A stretch of DNA of 64,000 bases from Streptomyces violaceoruber (GCA_000720805.1 JODI01000045.1:1-64000), one strand, 5' to 3'. Positions 17,134-26,475 are shown, counted from the first letter of the stretch. The notes: a model not told the origin generated them from the letters alone. Made by a program: numbers and translations.

Positions 17134-17643
17134 ATGCCCAACACTGAGCCGATGACGCAGCGTGTGGAGCTCGCCGCCGTGCTGGACCGGCTGGCCGTTG
17201 ACGAACTGATCACCGACTACGCGGTGGCCGTGGACGACGGCGACTGGGAGGCCTACCGAGATCTGTTCACCGCCGACGGTCGGGCGGACTACCGCTCGGC
17301 CGGAGGGATCGAGGGGGAGGCCGGGCAGGTCGCCGGGTGGCTCGCGGAGAGCCTGCGGGCGTTCTCGATGCGCCAGCATCTGATCGTCAACCGCCGCCTG
17401 CGCTTCGGCGTGCTGGACCAGGACACCGGCGACACGGCACGCCTCCAGGCCGACTACGTCAACCCGATGCGCCTCGCCGGGGAGAGCGACGGCGACGGCC
17501 CGGGCGCTCCCGACTTCGTGTGCGGCGGACGGTACGACTTCGGACTGCTGCGCACCGACGACGGCTGGCGGCTGCGCGAGGTGGTCGTCCAGGAGAAGTG
17601 GCGACGCCTGCCCGGCCGGGCCCCGGCGCCTGTGGTCCACTGA
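17134..17643 (+). CDS. SnoaL/NTF2-like protein
   Basis: 169 residues forming a single cone-shaped NTF2-like domain. Helix RLAVDELITDYAVAVDDGDW leads to YRDLFTADGRADYRSAGG, and YDFGLLRTDDGWRLREVVVQ ends the curved sheet. Such domains serve as small dehydratases, cyclases or ligand binders; the active residues are not diagnostic here. A second Met at residue 7 could be the start. It ends 72 bp before lnt on the same strand. Confidence 0.75.
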   Translation: MPNTEPMTQRVELAAVLDRLAVDELITDYAVAVDDGDWEAYRDLFTADGRADYRSAGGIEGEAGQVAGWLAESLRAFSMRQHLIVNRRLRFGVLDQDTGDTARLQADYVNPMRLAGESDGDGPGAPDFVCGGRYDFGLLRTDDGWRLREVVVQEKWRRLPGRAPAPVVH

Positions 17644-17715
17644 ACCGACGTCCTCCGGCACCTGCGACGTCAGAGGCACGCACACAGGGGCCGCTCACGG
17701 GGTAGGAGGCGCCGT

Positions 17716-19296
17716 ATGGATTCGTTCGGCCACTGGCTCGCCTCCCCATGGCGGCGCTCGATGCTCGCCACCCTGGCGGGTGCCCTGCCCGTACTCGCCT
17801 TTCCCGCGCCGTCCTGGTGGTGGCTCGCCTACGTCGCCCTCGTCCCCTGGCTCACGCTCGTCCGGTCGGCGCCGACCGGGAAACGGGCGGCGTACGACGG
17901 CTGGTGCGGCGGGTTCGGCTTCATGCTGGCGATGCACCACTGGCTGTTTCCCTTCCTGAACGTGTTCACGGTCGTCCTCGCCGCGTTGCTCGGCGCGCTG
18001 TGGGCCCCCTGGGGCTGGCTGGTGCGCCGGTTCCTCGCCGGGACGCCGTCACGGGGCCGGGTCGTGGCCGCGCTGTTCGTCCTGCCGTCCGGCTGGCTCG
18101 GTGTCGAACTCGTGCGCTCCTGGCAGGGGCTCGGCGGCCCGTGGGGCGTGCTCGGCTCCAGCCAGTGGGAGGTGGCACCCGCGCTGCGGCTGGCTTCGGT
18201 GGGCGGGGTGTGGCTGCTCAGTTTCCTGATCGTGGCCGTGAACGTGGCGGTCGCCGTCCTCGTCCTGGTCCGCGAGTCCCGGGTGCCGGCCGTGGCCGGT
18301 CTCCTCGCGACGGCCGCCGCGACCTCGGCGGCCTGGGCCTGGTCGCCGCGCCCCGACACCGACGCCGGCAACCGGGCGAGGATCGCCGTCGTCCAGCCCG
18401 GCATCGTCGACGGTGCCGACAGCGCCGACCGCCGGTTCGACCTCGAGGAGCGGCTGACCCGGCGACTCGTCGGACAGGACGCCGACCTGATCGTCTGGGG
18501 CGAGAGCAGCGTCGGCTTCGACCTGGACGACCGGCCCGACCTGGCCCGGCGGATCGCGGAGCTCTCCCGCGACACCGGCGCCGACATCCTCGTCAACGTG
18601 GACGCCCGGCGCTCCGACAAGCCCGGCATCTTCAAGAGTTCGGTCCTGGTCGGCGCCGACGGCCTCACCGGTGACCGCTACGACAAGATGCGGCTCGTCC
18701 CCTTCGGCGAGTACATCCCGGCCCGTTCGCTGCTCGGCTGGGCCACCTCGGTCGGCAAGGCGGCGGGCGAGGACCGCCGCAAGGGCTCGGAGCAGGTGGT
18801 GATGAACGTCGGGCACGGCCTGCGGATCGGCCCGATGGTGTGCTTCGAGACCGCCTTCCCCGACATGACCCGCCATCTCACCGAGGACGGCGCCGACCTC
18901 CTCGTCGGCCAGTCGTCGACCTCGTCCTTCCAGCACAGCTGGGCCCCCGAGCAGCACGCCTCGCTCGCCGCGCTGCGCGCCGCCGAGACGGGCCACCCCA
19001 TGGTGCACGCCACGCTGACGGGCGTCTCCGCCGTCTACGACCCGAACGGCCGGCGCATCGGATCATGGCTCGGCACCGACAGCAGCACCGCCCGGGTCTA
19101 CGACGTACCGCTGGCGCGGGGGACCACCCCGTACGTCCGCTTCGGCGACTGGCCGGTGCACGCGGCGATGCTGGTCCTCGCCGCCTGGGCGGTCAGCGAG
19201 GGGGTGCGGACGCTGCGGTTCAGGCGGCCCGCTCCTGAACCGCTCGTACCACCCGCTCGCACAGTTCATGAGTCGCCAGCGCGTCCCGGGCGCTGA
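17716..19296 (+). CDS. lnt: apolipoprotein N-acyltransferase
   Basis: 526 residues. The N-terminal half carries about six membrane helices; the C-terminal half is an extracytoplasmic carbon-nitrogen hydrolase domain with the catalytic triad Glu263 (WGESS), Lys324 (YDKMRLVPFGEYIP) and Cys376 (MVCFETAFPD). It adds the third acyl chain to lipoproteins. Streptomycetes usually have two Lnt homologues. The last 77 bp overlap the 3' end of the convergent oxidoreductase gene, so the C-terminal tail (after the last helix) is dispensable-looking and Pro/Arg-rich. Confidence 0.93.
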   Translation: MDSFGHWLASPWRRSMLATLAGALPVLAFPAPSWWWLAYVALVPWLTLVRSAPTGKRAAYDGWCGGFGFMLAMHHWLFPFLNVFTVVLAALLGALWAPWGWLVRRFLAGTPSRGRVVAALFVLPSGWLGVELVRSWQGLGGPWGVLGSSQWEVAPALRLASVGGVWLLSFLIVAVNVAVAVLVLVRESRVPAVAGLLATAAATSAAWAWSPRPDTDAGNRARIAVVQPGIVDGADSADRRFDLEERLTRRLVGQDADLIVWGESSVGFDLDDRPDLARRIAELSRDTGADILVNVDARRSDKPGIFKSSVLVGADGLTGDRYDKMRLVPFGEYIPARSLLGWATSVGKAAGEDRRKGSEQVVMNVGHGLRIGPMVCFETAFPDMTRHLTEDGADLLVGQSSTSSFQHSWAPEQHASLAALRAAETGHPMVHATLTGVSAVYDPNGRRIGSWLGTDSSTARVYDVPLARGTTPYVRFGDWPVHAAMLVLAAWAVSEGVRTLRFRRPAPEPLVPPARTVHESPARPGR

Positions 19297-20125
19297 GCAC
19301 CTTGCCCGCGCGCACGGCGTCGAGGAAGGCGAGCACGGCCTGCTCGATGCCGCGCTGCCGGGCCACGGGCACCCAGTCCCCGCGCCGCCGGATCGTCGGC
19401 TGCCCCTTGTGGTCGATCACCTCGGCGAGGTTGACCACCTGACGCTTGGTGTCCTGCCCGGACACCTCCAGGATCTCCTCGGCCGAGCCACTGAGCCGGT
19501 TCATGACCCCGAGCGCGGTGAAGCCGTCCCCTGCGAGCTGCAGCACGACGTGGTGCAGCAGTCCGTCCTGGACGCGGGCGCGCACGGTGACGTCGTCGAC
19601 CGGGCCGGGCGCCAGGAAACGAAGCGTGTCGACGACGTGGATGAAGTCGTCGAGGACCATCGTGCGCGGCTCCTCGGGGAGCCCGATCCGGTTCTTCTGC
19701 ATCAGGATCAGCTCGCGCGGATGATCGGCGCACTGTGCGTACCCGGGGGCGTAACGGCGGTTGAAACCGACGGCCAGGCCGACGTTCCGCTCCTCCGCGA
19801 GCGCCACCAGCCGCTGCGAGTCGGCGAGTTCGTACGCCAGCGGCTTGTCGACGTACGTCGGTACGCCCGCCTCCAGCAGCCGTGTCACGATCTCGGGGTG
19901 CACGGCGGTCGGCGCGTGCACGAAGGCCGCGTCGAGGTTCCGGGCGAGCAGGGACTCCAGGTCGGTGTGGCGCTGCGGCTCGGGGAGGTGGAGGCCGTCG
20001 CAGACCCTGGTGAGCGTGGCGGGAGTACGGGTCTGCAGGTGCAGTTCGACCCCGGGGAGGCCGCCGAGCACCGGAAGGTAGGCCTTCTGCGCGATGTCGC
20101 CCAGCCCGATGCAGCCGACCTTCAC
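19220..20125 (-). CDS. Gfo/Idh/MocA-family oxidoreductase
   Basis: 301 residues. The NAD(P)-binding Rossmann start MKVGCIGLGDIAQKAYLPVL is followed by the family's lysine motif in DKPLAYELADSQRLV (an EKP-type site) and a C-terminal alpha/beta domain with a possible catalytic His in DDFIHVVDTLRF. Members oxidise or reduce sugars and cyclitols. It overlaps lnt tail-to-tail by 77 bp. Substrate unknown. Confidence 0.9.
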   Translation of the reverse strand: MKVGCIGLGDIAQKAYLPVLGGLPGVELHLQTRTPATLTRVCDGLHLPEPQRHTDLESLLARNLDAAFVHAPTAVHPEIVTRLLEAGVPTYVDKPLAYELADSQRLVALAEERNVGLAVGFNRRYAPGYAQCADHPRELILMQKNRIGLPEEPRTMVLDDFIHVVDTLRFLAPGPVDDVTVRARVQDGLLHHVVLQLAGDGFTALGVMNRLSGSAEEILEVSGQDTKRQVVNLAEVIDHKGQPTIRRRGDWVPVARQRGIEQAVLAFLDAVRAGKVLSARDALATHELCERVVRAVQERAA

Positions 20126-20206
20126 GGGGACTCCCTCACTGCCTGCTTGTCTGCGCGTGCTTCACGGCAGCATACGGCGGGCGCGGCGGCCGCCGGCCGG
20201 CGATAC

Positions 20207-20236
20207 CGGGTGGATGTCCGGGTGGATGTCCGGGTC
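20207..20236. repeat. 12-bp direct repeats upstream of the DinB gene
   Basis: The unit GGGTGGATGTCC occurs twice in tandem with a partial third copy, in the spacer between the divergent oxidoreductase and DinB-like genes. Confidence 0.6.
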
Positions 20237-20316
20237 GGTCGGCACGCGGCTGCCGGGGTCGGAGGCGTGCGCAAAACCCGTGGTGGGATCAGGCCGGTGG
20301 AGGCGAAGATGCGGGT

Positions 20317-20832
20317 ATGACGACGACCGAGCGCCACGAACCCGCCACCGACGCCGACGAACGCACCATGCTGGAGGGCTGGCTGGACTACCACCGGCAG
20401 ACCCTCGCGTGGAAGTGCGAGGGTCTGACCGACGCCCAGCTGCGGACTCAGGCGGTGGAGCCCTCCGAGCTGTCGCTGATGGGGCTGGTGCGGCACATGG
20501 CGGAGGTCGAGCGGAGCTGGTTCCGCAGGGTGCTCACGGACGAGGCCGTCGGCCCGATCTACTACAGCGACGCGGATCCGGACGGCGAGTTCCACCTCAC
20601 GGACGCGGACACGTGGGAGGAGGCGTACGCCACCTGGCAGGCCGAGATCGAGACCGCCCGGCGCAACGCGGCCCGCTTCGGCCTCGACGACACCTCCGAG
20701 GGCAAGCACCGGCGTACCGGTGAGCGGTTCAACCTGCGCTGGATCGTCACGCACATGATCGAGGAATACGCCCGCCACAACGGCCACGCCGACCTGCTCC
20801 GGGAACGCGTCGACGGCGCCACCGGCGAGTGA
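20317..20832 (+). CDS. DinB/DUF664-family protein
   Basis: 171 residues forming a four-helix bundle with the three-histidine metal site of the DinB superfamily, seen in LVRHMAEVERSW and EEYARHNGHADLLRERVDG. Actinobacterial members are suspected mycothiol-dependent enzymes. Divergent from the Gfo/Idh/MocA gene. The exact reaction is unknown. Confidence 0.88.
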   Translation: MTTTERHEPATDADERTMLEGWLDYHRQTLAWKCEGLTDAQLRTQAVEPSELSLMGLVRHMAEVERSWFRRVLTDEAVGPIYYSDADPDGEFHLTDADTWEEAYATWQAEIETARRNAARFGLDDTSEGKHRRTGERFNLRWIVTHMIEEYARHNGHADLLRERVDGATGE

Positions 20833-20944
20833 CGTCAGCCGCTCGGGGTCCGGCCCCACCGTACGGGGCCGGAGATCACCCGTGTGGGGCATCCTGAGCC
20901 TTTCCGCTGTCCCGACGGGCCCCGCAGCCAGCAGAGTTGCGCGC

Positions 20945-21442
20945 GTGCATCGAACGACGACCACAGCAACGCTCCTGGTGACCGTGGCTGTCTCGGCCCT
21001 CGCGGGTTGTGTGACGGTCCAGCGCCCGCCCACTCCCGGCCCGCCGACGGCGCCGTCCCGGCCGTCGGCGCCCCGGCCCGACGGCCCGGCGGAGCCGCAG
21101 GTCGTGCAGGCGCCCGCCCGTGAGGCCCTGGAGATGATCGGCCCGTCCCGTCGCCCGGAACCCGCCGCGCCCCCCTCGCCCGCCATCGCCCCGCCCGGCG
21201 CGGCGCAACCGCGACAGCAGCCGCCGCCCCGCACGCACCCCGCCGGTCCGGCTCACCCGGCGCGTCCCGAACCCCGGCACCCCGACGCCGGCCAGCACCG
21301 GCGGCCGCGCGTCGACACCCCGGACGTGCCCGGGACGATCCCCCGGAACCAGCAGGACGTCTGCGCCCTCGGCAAGAAGTACGGCGGCTGGCGCGCGGAC
21401 AGCCCGGAGGCGATGATCTGCGACCAGACGTACGGGCGTTGA
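20945..21442 (+). CDS. proline-rich lipoprotein, hypothetical
   Basis: 165 residues from a GTG at 20945; this start puts a short lipoprotein signal (TLLVTVAVSALAGC, lipobox LAGC) at the N-terminus. A long Pro/Arg/Ala-rich disordered stretch (about 30-130) leads to a small C-terminal module with two cysteines (QQDVCALGKKYGGWRADSPE and MICDQTYG), conserved in other Streptomyces lipoproteins as far as I recall. Probably anchored outside the membrane. Function unknown. Confidence 0.7.
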   Translation: MHRTTTTATLLVTVAVSALAGCVTVQRPPTPGPPTAPSRPSAPRPDGPAEPQVVQAPAREALEMIGPSRRPEPAAPPSPAIAPPGAAQPRQQPPPRTHPAGPAHPARPEPRHPDAGQHRRPRVDTPDVPGTIPRNQQDVCALGKKYGGWRADSPEAMICDQTYGR

Positions 21443-21478
21443 GCACGCCGCCTTCCGGGGCGGGTCGCCGCGAGGGCC

Positions 21479-22015
21479 TCAGGACCGCCGGCGCGGCGGT
21501 CCCCACGCTCCCCCTCCGCCGGAGTCCCCCTCCCCCAGCCGCACCTCCAGTCGGCTGATCGCCGCCCGCACGCCGTCGCCGTAGCTGTCGTCCCCCAGCG
21601 CGTAGGACGCGCCGCGCGCCCGGCGCAGATGGGTGCGGGCGGCCTCGGCGCGGCCGAGCTTCACATAGTCGGCCGCCAGATTCAGGTGCAGCGAGGGGTA
21701 CAGCGCCCGCACCGCGAGGGCGTTCTCCTGCCGCCCTGCGTGGTGCTCGGTGGGCCGGTCCTCCGTCAGCTCCTCCGCGGCCGTCAACGCCCGCAGGTCC
21801 CACGCGAGTTCGTCGGAGGGATCGTCATGGGTGTCGGCCAGGTAGTGCGCCAGGGTGCAGCGGTGCAGTGGATCTCCGTGCTCGCCGATCTCCGCCCACA
21901 GGCCCAGGAAGCGGTGCCGGGCCTCCTCGCGGTCGCCCGCGTGATGCAGCATGACGACCTGCCCGATCCGTGTCATCAGGGCATCCGCGGCCGCCTGCCC
22001 CTGTCGCTCCGCCAC
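21479..22015 (-). CDS. TPR-like helical hypothetical protein
   Basis: 178 residues if translated from the GTG at 22015 (VAERQGQAAADALMTRIG), which has GGAGG upstream; an ATG at 21976 is possible. The protein is all-helical with two tetratricopeptide-like repeats (EARHRFLGLWAEIGEHGDPL, and LHLNLAADYVKLGRAEAART) and a Gly/Arg-rich C-terminal tail. Conserved in streptomycetes without known role. It is convergent with the lipoprotein gene, 36 bp away. Confidence 0.7.
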   Translation of the reverse strand: MAERQGQAAADALMTRIGQVVMLHHAGDREEARHRFLGLWAEIGEHGDPLHRCTLAHYLADTHDDPSDELAWDLRALTAAEELTEDRPTEHHAGRQENALAVRALYPSLHLNLAADYVKLGRAEAARTHLRRARGASYALGDDSYGDGVRAAISRLEVRLGEGDSGGGGAWGPPRRRS

Positions 22016-22317
22016 CGCGCCCTCCGCACCCTCGCCGGCTGTCCCTCCCGACGCTAACCGCCCCGACGGACAATCCCGGTCAGGCGGCACCGGGGGCCCG
22101 GTGCGGGAACGCCGGGGCGACAGGCGCCCCGGGTCGGGGGTCGGCCCAGGAGCCTCACCGGCACCCCCGTCCGTCCTTGGTCCCGCGCCCGCAACCCGCC
22201 CGGTCCCGACGCGGCGGCGGTCGCCGCACCCGGCCCCCGCCCCAGGCCCACCAGGAGTCAGCGCCACCTGCCCCACCCGAGTGTCAGCCACCCACCCGAG
22301 CCACCTCACCGCGGACC
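22016..22317. other. GC-rich spacer between the TPR-like gene and ung
   Basis: About 300 bp of very GC-rich Pro/Gly-codon-like sequence without a supported start or family match. It must contain the promoter of the minus-strand TPR-like gene. Confidence 0.4.
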
Positions 22318-23001
22318 TCACCCAAGGTCGGGAATCCGCCAGTCGATCGGCTCGTGCCCCTGCCGGGCCACCGCCTCGTTGATCTGTGTGAACGGGCGGG
22401 AGCCGAGGAACTTCTTCGCCGACAGCGGGGAGGGGTGCGCGCCCTTGACCACCACGTGCCGTGTCTCGTCGATCAGGGGCAGCTTCTTCTGCGCGTAATT
22501 GCCCCACAGGACGAAGACCGCCGGGTCGGGCCGGTCTGCCACCGCGCGGATCACCGCGTCGGTGAACCTCTCCCAGCCCTTGCCCTTGTGCGAGTTCGCC
22601 TCGCCCCCGCGGACCGTGAGCACCGCGTTGAGCAGCAGGACTCCCTGCTGGGCCCACGGCATCAGATAGCCGTTGTCCGGGACGGACAGGCCCAGCTCCT
22701 CCTTCATCTCCTTGTAGATGTTGCGCAGCGACGGCGGGGTCTTCACACCGGGCCGGACCGAGAAGCACAGGCCGTGCCCCTGGCCCTCGCCGTGGTACGG
22801 GTCCTGACCGAGGACGAGGACCTTCACCCGCTCGTACGGCGTCGCCGCCAGCGCGGCGAAGACCTCCTCGCGCGGCGGGTACACGGGACCCCTCGCCCGC
22901 TCCTCCTCGACGAACTCCGTCAACTCCTTGAAGTAGGGCTGCTGCAGTTCGTCACCCAGAACCCCGCGCCAGGACTCGGGCAGCATGGCGATGTCGGTCA
23001 C
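22318..23001 (-). CDS. ung: uracil-DNA glycosylase, family 1
   Basis: 227 residues, standard UDG length. The water-activating loop GQDPYHGEGQGHGLCFS (Asp67) and the leucine-loop region HPSPLSAKKFLGSRPF are intact, as is the uracil-recognition segment LLNAVLTVR. It removes uracil from DNA at the start of base-excision repair. The start is GTG 23001; an in-frame ATG five codons on is an alternative. It is preceded on the same strand by an unrelated lipoprotein gene. Confidence 0.97.
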   Translation of the reverse strand: MTDIAMLPESWRGVLGDELQQPYFKELTEFVEEERARGPVYPPREEVFAALAATPYERVKVLVLGQDPYHGEGQGHGLCFSVRPGVKTPPSLRNIYKEMKEELGLSVPDNGYLMPWAQQGVLLLNAVLTVRGGEANSHKGKGWERFTDAVIRAVADRPDPAVFVLWGNYAQKKLPLIDETRHVVVKGAHPSPLSAKKFLGSRPFTQINEAVARQGHEPIDWRIPDLG

Positions 23002-23077
23002 GTCAACTTCCTTACGGTGTGCGGTCGCCGGGGAGCGTTCACCGCAACCTGCGGTCGCCCCACGCCACAGAACCTAC

Positions 23078-23102
23078 CGGCGACCACTGACAATCGTCGC
23101 CG
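23078..23102 (-). terminator. probable terminator after the peptide-binding lipoprotein gene
   Basis: CGGCGAC/GTCGCCG, a 7-bp stem with an 11-nt loop, about 20 bp past the stop of the minus-strand gene at 23122. Confidence 0.5.
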
Positions 23103-23121
23103 AGGACGACGAAACCGGCCC

Positions 23122-24702
23122 TTACCAGCTGGTCTTCCGGTGCAACTGCCACACCGTCATGATCGTCGACGGGTCGAGCGCCTGCTCCGCGCCCGAGATG
23201 TCGTCGTTCGCGGCCACGTACTGCCGGCCCTGCCACAGCGGCAGCAGCCGCGCGTCGTCGACGAGGATCTGCTGGGCCTCCTCGAAGTCCTTCTCCACGT
23301 CGGCCCGGTTGCTCTCGCCGCGCGAACGGGGCAGCAGCACCCCGGTGATCTTGGGCGCCGGGTAGGGCGTACCGAGCGCGTTCTCCTTGCCCACGAACGG
23401 GGCGATGAAGTTCTCGGCGTCCGGGAAGTCGGGGAACCAGCCACGCCCGAACACGGGGTATTCGCCGTTCTCGTAGCCGTCCACGTACGTCTTCCAGGGG
23501 CGGCTCTTCAGGGTGACGGTGAACAGGCCGGAGCCGTCCAGCTGCCGCTTGAGCTCCTGGAACTGCTGGGCGGTCTCGGAGCCGTAGCGGTCGGTCGTGT
23601 ACCAGAGGGTCAGCGGGACGCGCTCGGTGACGCCGGCTTCGGAGAGCATCTTTCGGGCCTTGGCGGTGCTGGGCTCGCCGTAGTCGTCGAAGAAGCCCGT
23701 GGTGTGGCCCGTGAGCCCCTTCGGGACCATCGAGTACAGCGGGTCCACGGTGTCCTTGTAGACCTTGTGCGCGATCGCCGCCCGGTCGACGACCTGGGCG
23801 ACGGCCTTGCGCACGGCGAGTTTGCGGGCCCAGGGGTCCTTGGGGTTGAACACCAGGTAGCTGATGTCGGTGCCGGAGCCCTCGATCAGCTGGAGGTTCT
23901 TGTCCTTCCTGCTTTCGAGGGAGACGATGTCGGCGGCGGCCAGACCCCGGTAGGTGAGGTCGATCCGCCGGTCCCGCAGCGCCTTGACCATGGCCGAGGA
24001 GTCCTGGAAGTAGCGGATCGTCACCGCGTCGTTTCTTCGCTGCGCGAATCCCTTGTAGCTCTTGTTCGTGACGAGCTCGGCCTGCTTGCCCTCGGCGTAC
24101 GACCGCAGCGCGTACGGGCCGGAACCGGACACCTTGCCGTCCTCGCGGAGCGAGTGGGCGGGGTAGTTCTCGGGGTCGACGATCGACATGGCCGGGGTGG
24201 CGAGCACGAACGGGAAGGTGGCGTCGGACTGGTTGAGGTGGAAGACCACGTCACGGTCGCCCAGCGCCTGCACCCGGTCGAGGCTGCCGAGGAGTCCGGC
24301 AGGGCCGCCCGGTGCCTTGACGGCCCTGATCCGGTCGATCGAGTACTTCACCGCCTGCGCGTCGAGCGTGTGCCCGTCGGAGAACTTCATGCCCGCGCGC
24401 AGTCGGCAGCGGTAGATCCGGCTGGAGCTGTCGGTGAACGCGCAGCGCTCGGCGGCGTCGGGCTGGGGCGTGGTCGCGCCGTTCGGGTAGGCCAGCAGGG
24501 TCTGGTAGATGTTGCGGAACAGCTCCCAGGAGCCGTCCCAGGAAGCGGCCGGGTCCAGCGTGCTGGGGGCGCTGGTGGTGCCCACCACGATCGGCCCGGC
24601 GTCGTCGGACGAGTCGGACGACAGCACACCGCAGCCAGTGGCCAGGGACGATATGGACGCGATGGCCGCCACGTGGCGCAGGCATCGTCTCCGGTTGAAC
24701 AC
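23122..24702 (-). CDS. family-5 (oligopeptide-type) ABC substrate-binding lipoprotein
   Basis: 526 residues from the GTG at 24702, placed by GAGGAG seven bases upstream. Lipoprotein signal with lipobox ATGC. Seen: the SBP_bac_5 fold with the opening VVGTTSAPSTLDPAASWDG, a YRCRLRAGMKFSDGHTLDA segment, and NPKDPWARKLAVRKAVAQVV. It binds peptides or similar solutes outside the membrane. No permease or ATPase genes are adjacent, so it is an orphan that must share a transporter or act as a sensor. Confidence 0.9.
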   Translation of the reverse strand: MFNRRRCLRHVAAIASISSLATGCGVLSSDSSDDAGPIVVGTTSAPSTLDPAASWDGSWELFRNIYQTLLAYPNGATTPQPDAAERCAFTDSSSRIYRCRLRAGMKFSDGHTLDAQAVKYSIDRIRAVKAPGGPAGLLGSLDRVQALGDRDVVFHLNQSDATFPFVLATPAMSIVDPENYPAHSLREDGKVSGSGPYALRSYAEGKQAELVTNKSYKGFAQRRNDAVTIRYFQDSSAMVKALRDRRIDLTYRGLAAADIVSLESRKDKNLQLIEGSGTDISYLVFNPKDPWARKLAVRKAVAQVVDRAAIAHKVYKDTVDPLYSMVPKGLTGHTTGFFDDYGEPSTAKARKMLSEAGVTERVPLTLWYTTDRYGSETAQQFQELKRQLDGSGLFTVTLKSRPWKTYVDGYENGEYPVFGRGWFPDFPDAENFIAPFVGKENALGTPYPAPKITGVLLPRSRGESNRADVEKDFEEAQQILVDDARLLPLWQGRQYVAANDDISGAEQALDPSTIMTVWQLHRKTSW

Positions 24703-24845
24703 GCGCACGCTCCTCGATCTGCCGTACCAAGGGTCGGCAGACCATACCGCAGCGTTCGGTGCGCGGGACCTGCGTGGGAACGTCCTTGTCGACCCGCCTG
24801 TCGATGACGACGTTGTCAACGTCCGGTGCCCATCCTGTACGTCGA

Positions 24846-24878
24846 CACGGGCGCCGTTTCCGACAACGGACGCCCGTG
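24846..24878 (-). terminator. terminator after the fabG/SDR operon
   Basis: A long stem CACGGGCG + CCGTT pairs with AACGG + CGCCCGTG (one bulged A) around a 6-nt loop, 17 bp past the SDR stop. Confidence 0.8.
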
Positions 24879-24894
24879 CCCGTGGGAGGACGAC

Positions 24895-25662
24895 TCAGCC
24901 CACGCCGGCGTTGAGGAAGATGCCGCCGTCGACGACGAGGGTCTGGCCGGTGATCCAGTCGGACTGCTCCGAGGTGAGGAACGCGGCGGCACCGCCGATG
25001 TCGGAGGGCATGCCGAGCCGGCCCAGCGGGTAGCCCGCGGCGGCCTCCTCCTCCCGGCCCTCGTACAGGGCCTTGGCGAACTGGGTCTTCACGACGGCCG
25101 GGGCGATCGCGTTGACCCGCACCCGGGGCGCGTACTCGTGCGCCAGCTGGAGAGTCAGGTTGATCATCGCGGCCTTGCTGATGCCGTACGCGCCGATGAA
25201 GGGCGAGGCGGAGACGCCCGCCACGGAGGCGATGTTGACGATCGCGCCGCCGTTGTCCTTCTGCCAGGCGTGCCAGGTCTTCTGGGCGAAGGCGAGCGCC
25301 GAGACCACGTTGGTCTCGAACACCTTGCGGGCGATGTTCAGGTCGAGGTCGGCGATCGGCCCGAACACCGGGTTCGTACCGGCGTTGTTGACCAGGAAGT
25401 CGACGCGTCCGAAGGTCTCCATCGTGCGCTCGACGGCGACGGCCTGGTGCTCCTCGTCGTGCGCCTTGCCCGCGACGCCGATGACGCGGTCGGCGCCGAG
25501 CTGCTCGACGGCTTCCTTGAGCGCGTCCTCGTTGCGGCCGGTGATGCAGACGCGGTCGCCGCGTGCGATCAGCGCCTGCGCGACGCCGTACCCGATGCCG
25601 CGGCTGGCGCCGGTGACGAGCGCGACCTTGCCCGAAAGCTCGGGGAGTTCCACCGAAGTCAT
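24895..25662 (-). CDS. SDR-family oxidoreductase (second gene of fabG operon)
   Basis: 255 residues. TGASRGIG cofactor loop, NNAGTNP, the active Ser in NIASVAGVSASP and Tyr-Lys in IGAYGISKAA are all present. CITGRNED after the second strand (Arg following the acidic position) favours NADP(H). It begins 12 bp after the stop of the fabG-like gene, so the two are one transcript. Streptomycete counterparts are annotated as FabG paralogues; a role in fatty or polyketide-like acyl reduction is inferred. Confidence 0.9.
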   Translation of the reverse strand: MTSVELPELSGKVALVTGASRGIGYGVAQALIARGDRVCITGRNEDALKEAVEQLGADRVIGVAGKAHDEEHQAVAVERTMETFGRVDFLVNNAGTNPVFGPIADLDLNIARKVFETNVVSALAFAQKTWHAWQKDNGGAIVNIASVAGVSASPFIGAYGISKAAMINLTLQLAHEYAPRVRVNAIAPAVVKTQFAKALYEGREEEAAAGYPLGRLGMPSDIGGAAAFLTSEQSDWITGQTLVVDGGIFLNAGVG

Positions 25663-25674
25663 GTTCCTGATCCC

Positions 25675-26436
25675 CTAGTCGAGCGGTCCGCCGGCGACGT
25701 ACAGCACCTGGCCGGAGACGAAGCCGGCCGCCTCGCCGGTGAAGAAGGCGATCGCGTCGGCGACGTCCTCGGGCTCGCCGACGCGGGCCACCGGGATCTG
25801 GGTGGCGGCGGCGGCCTTGAAGTCGTCGAAGCCCATGCCGACGCGGTCGGCGGTGGCCTTGGTCATCTCGGTGGCGATGAAGCCGGGGGCGACCGCGTTG
25901 GCGGTGACGCCGAACTTGCCGAGCTCCTTGGCGAGGGTCTTGGTGAAGCCCTGCATACCGGCCTTGGCGGCGGAGTAGTTGACCTGGCCGCGGTTGCCGA
26001 GCGCGGAGGACGAGGAGAGGTTGACGATCCGGCCGAAGCCCGCGTCCACCATGTGCTTCTGGCAGGCCTTGGACATCAGGAAGGCGCCGCGCAGGTGCAC
26101 GTTCATGACGGTGTCCCAGTCGGCGACGCTCATCTTGAACAGCAGGTTGTCGCGCAGTACGCCCGCGTTGTTCACCAGGATGGTCGGCGCGCCGAGCTCC
26201 TGGGCGATGCGCGCGACCGCCGCCTCGACCTGCGCCTCGTCCGAGACGTCACAGCCGACCGCGAGGGCCCTGCCCCCGGCCGCGGTGATCTTCTCCACGG
26301 TGTCCTTGCAGGCGGCCTCGTCGAGGTCGATCACGGCGACCGCGCGGCCCTCGGCAGCCAGTCGTACGGCGGTGGCGGCACCGATGCCGCGCGCTCCGCC
26401 GGTGACCACGGCAACCCGCTGCTCAGTAGTGGACAT
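25675..26436 (-). CDS. fabG: 3-oxoacyl-ACP reductase FabG-type SDR
   Basis: 253 residues. TGGARGIG, NNAGVLRDNLLFKM (a FabG-type signature), LSSSSALGNRGQVNYSAAKAG with catalytic Ser, Tyr and Lys, and the C-terminal GFVSGQVLYVAGGPLD. It reduces 3-oxoacyl-ACP or -CoA. First gene of a two-gene operon. A TetR-like operator lies upstream at 26476-26489, suggesting regulation with acyl metabolism rather than housekeeping fatty acid synthesis. Confidence 0.9.
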   Translation of the reverse strand: MSTTEQRVAVVTGGARGIGAATAVRLAAEGRAVAVIDLDEAACKDTVEKITAAGGRALAVGCDVSDEAQVEAAVARIAQELGAPTILVNNAGVLRDNLLFKMSVADWDTVMNVHLRGAFLMSKACQKHMVDAGFGRIVNLSSSSALGNRGQVNYSAAKAGMQGFTKTLAKELGKFGVTANAVAPGFIATEMTKATADRVGMGFDDFKAAAATQIPVARVGEPEDVADAIAFFTGEAAGFVSGQVLYVAGGPLD

Positions 26437-26475
26437 TGCTGGTTCTCCTCGCCCTCGAGAAGGACGCCCATCGAG

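Noticed and set aside
21970..24807. A 945-codon plus-strand open frame opposite ung and the peptide-binding lipoprotein gene
   Set aside because: The minus-strand genes have clear motifs and normal third-position GC; the plus frame is their shadow.
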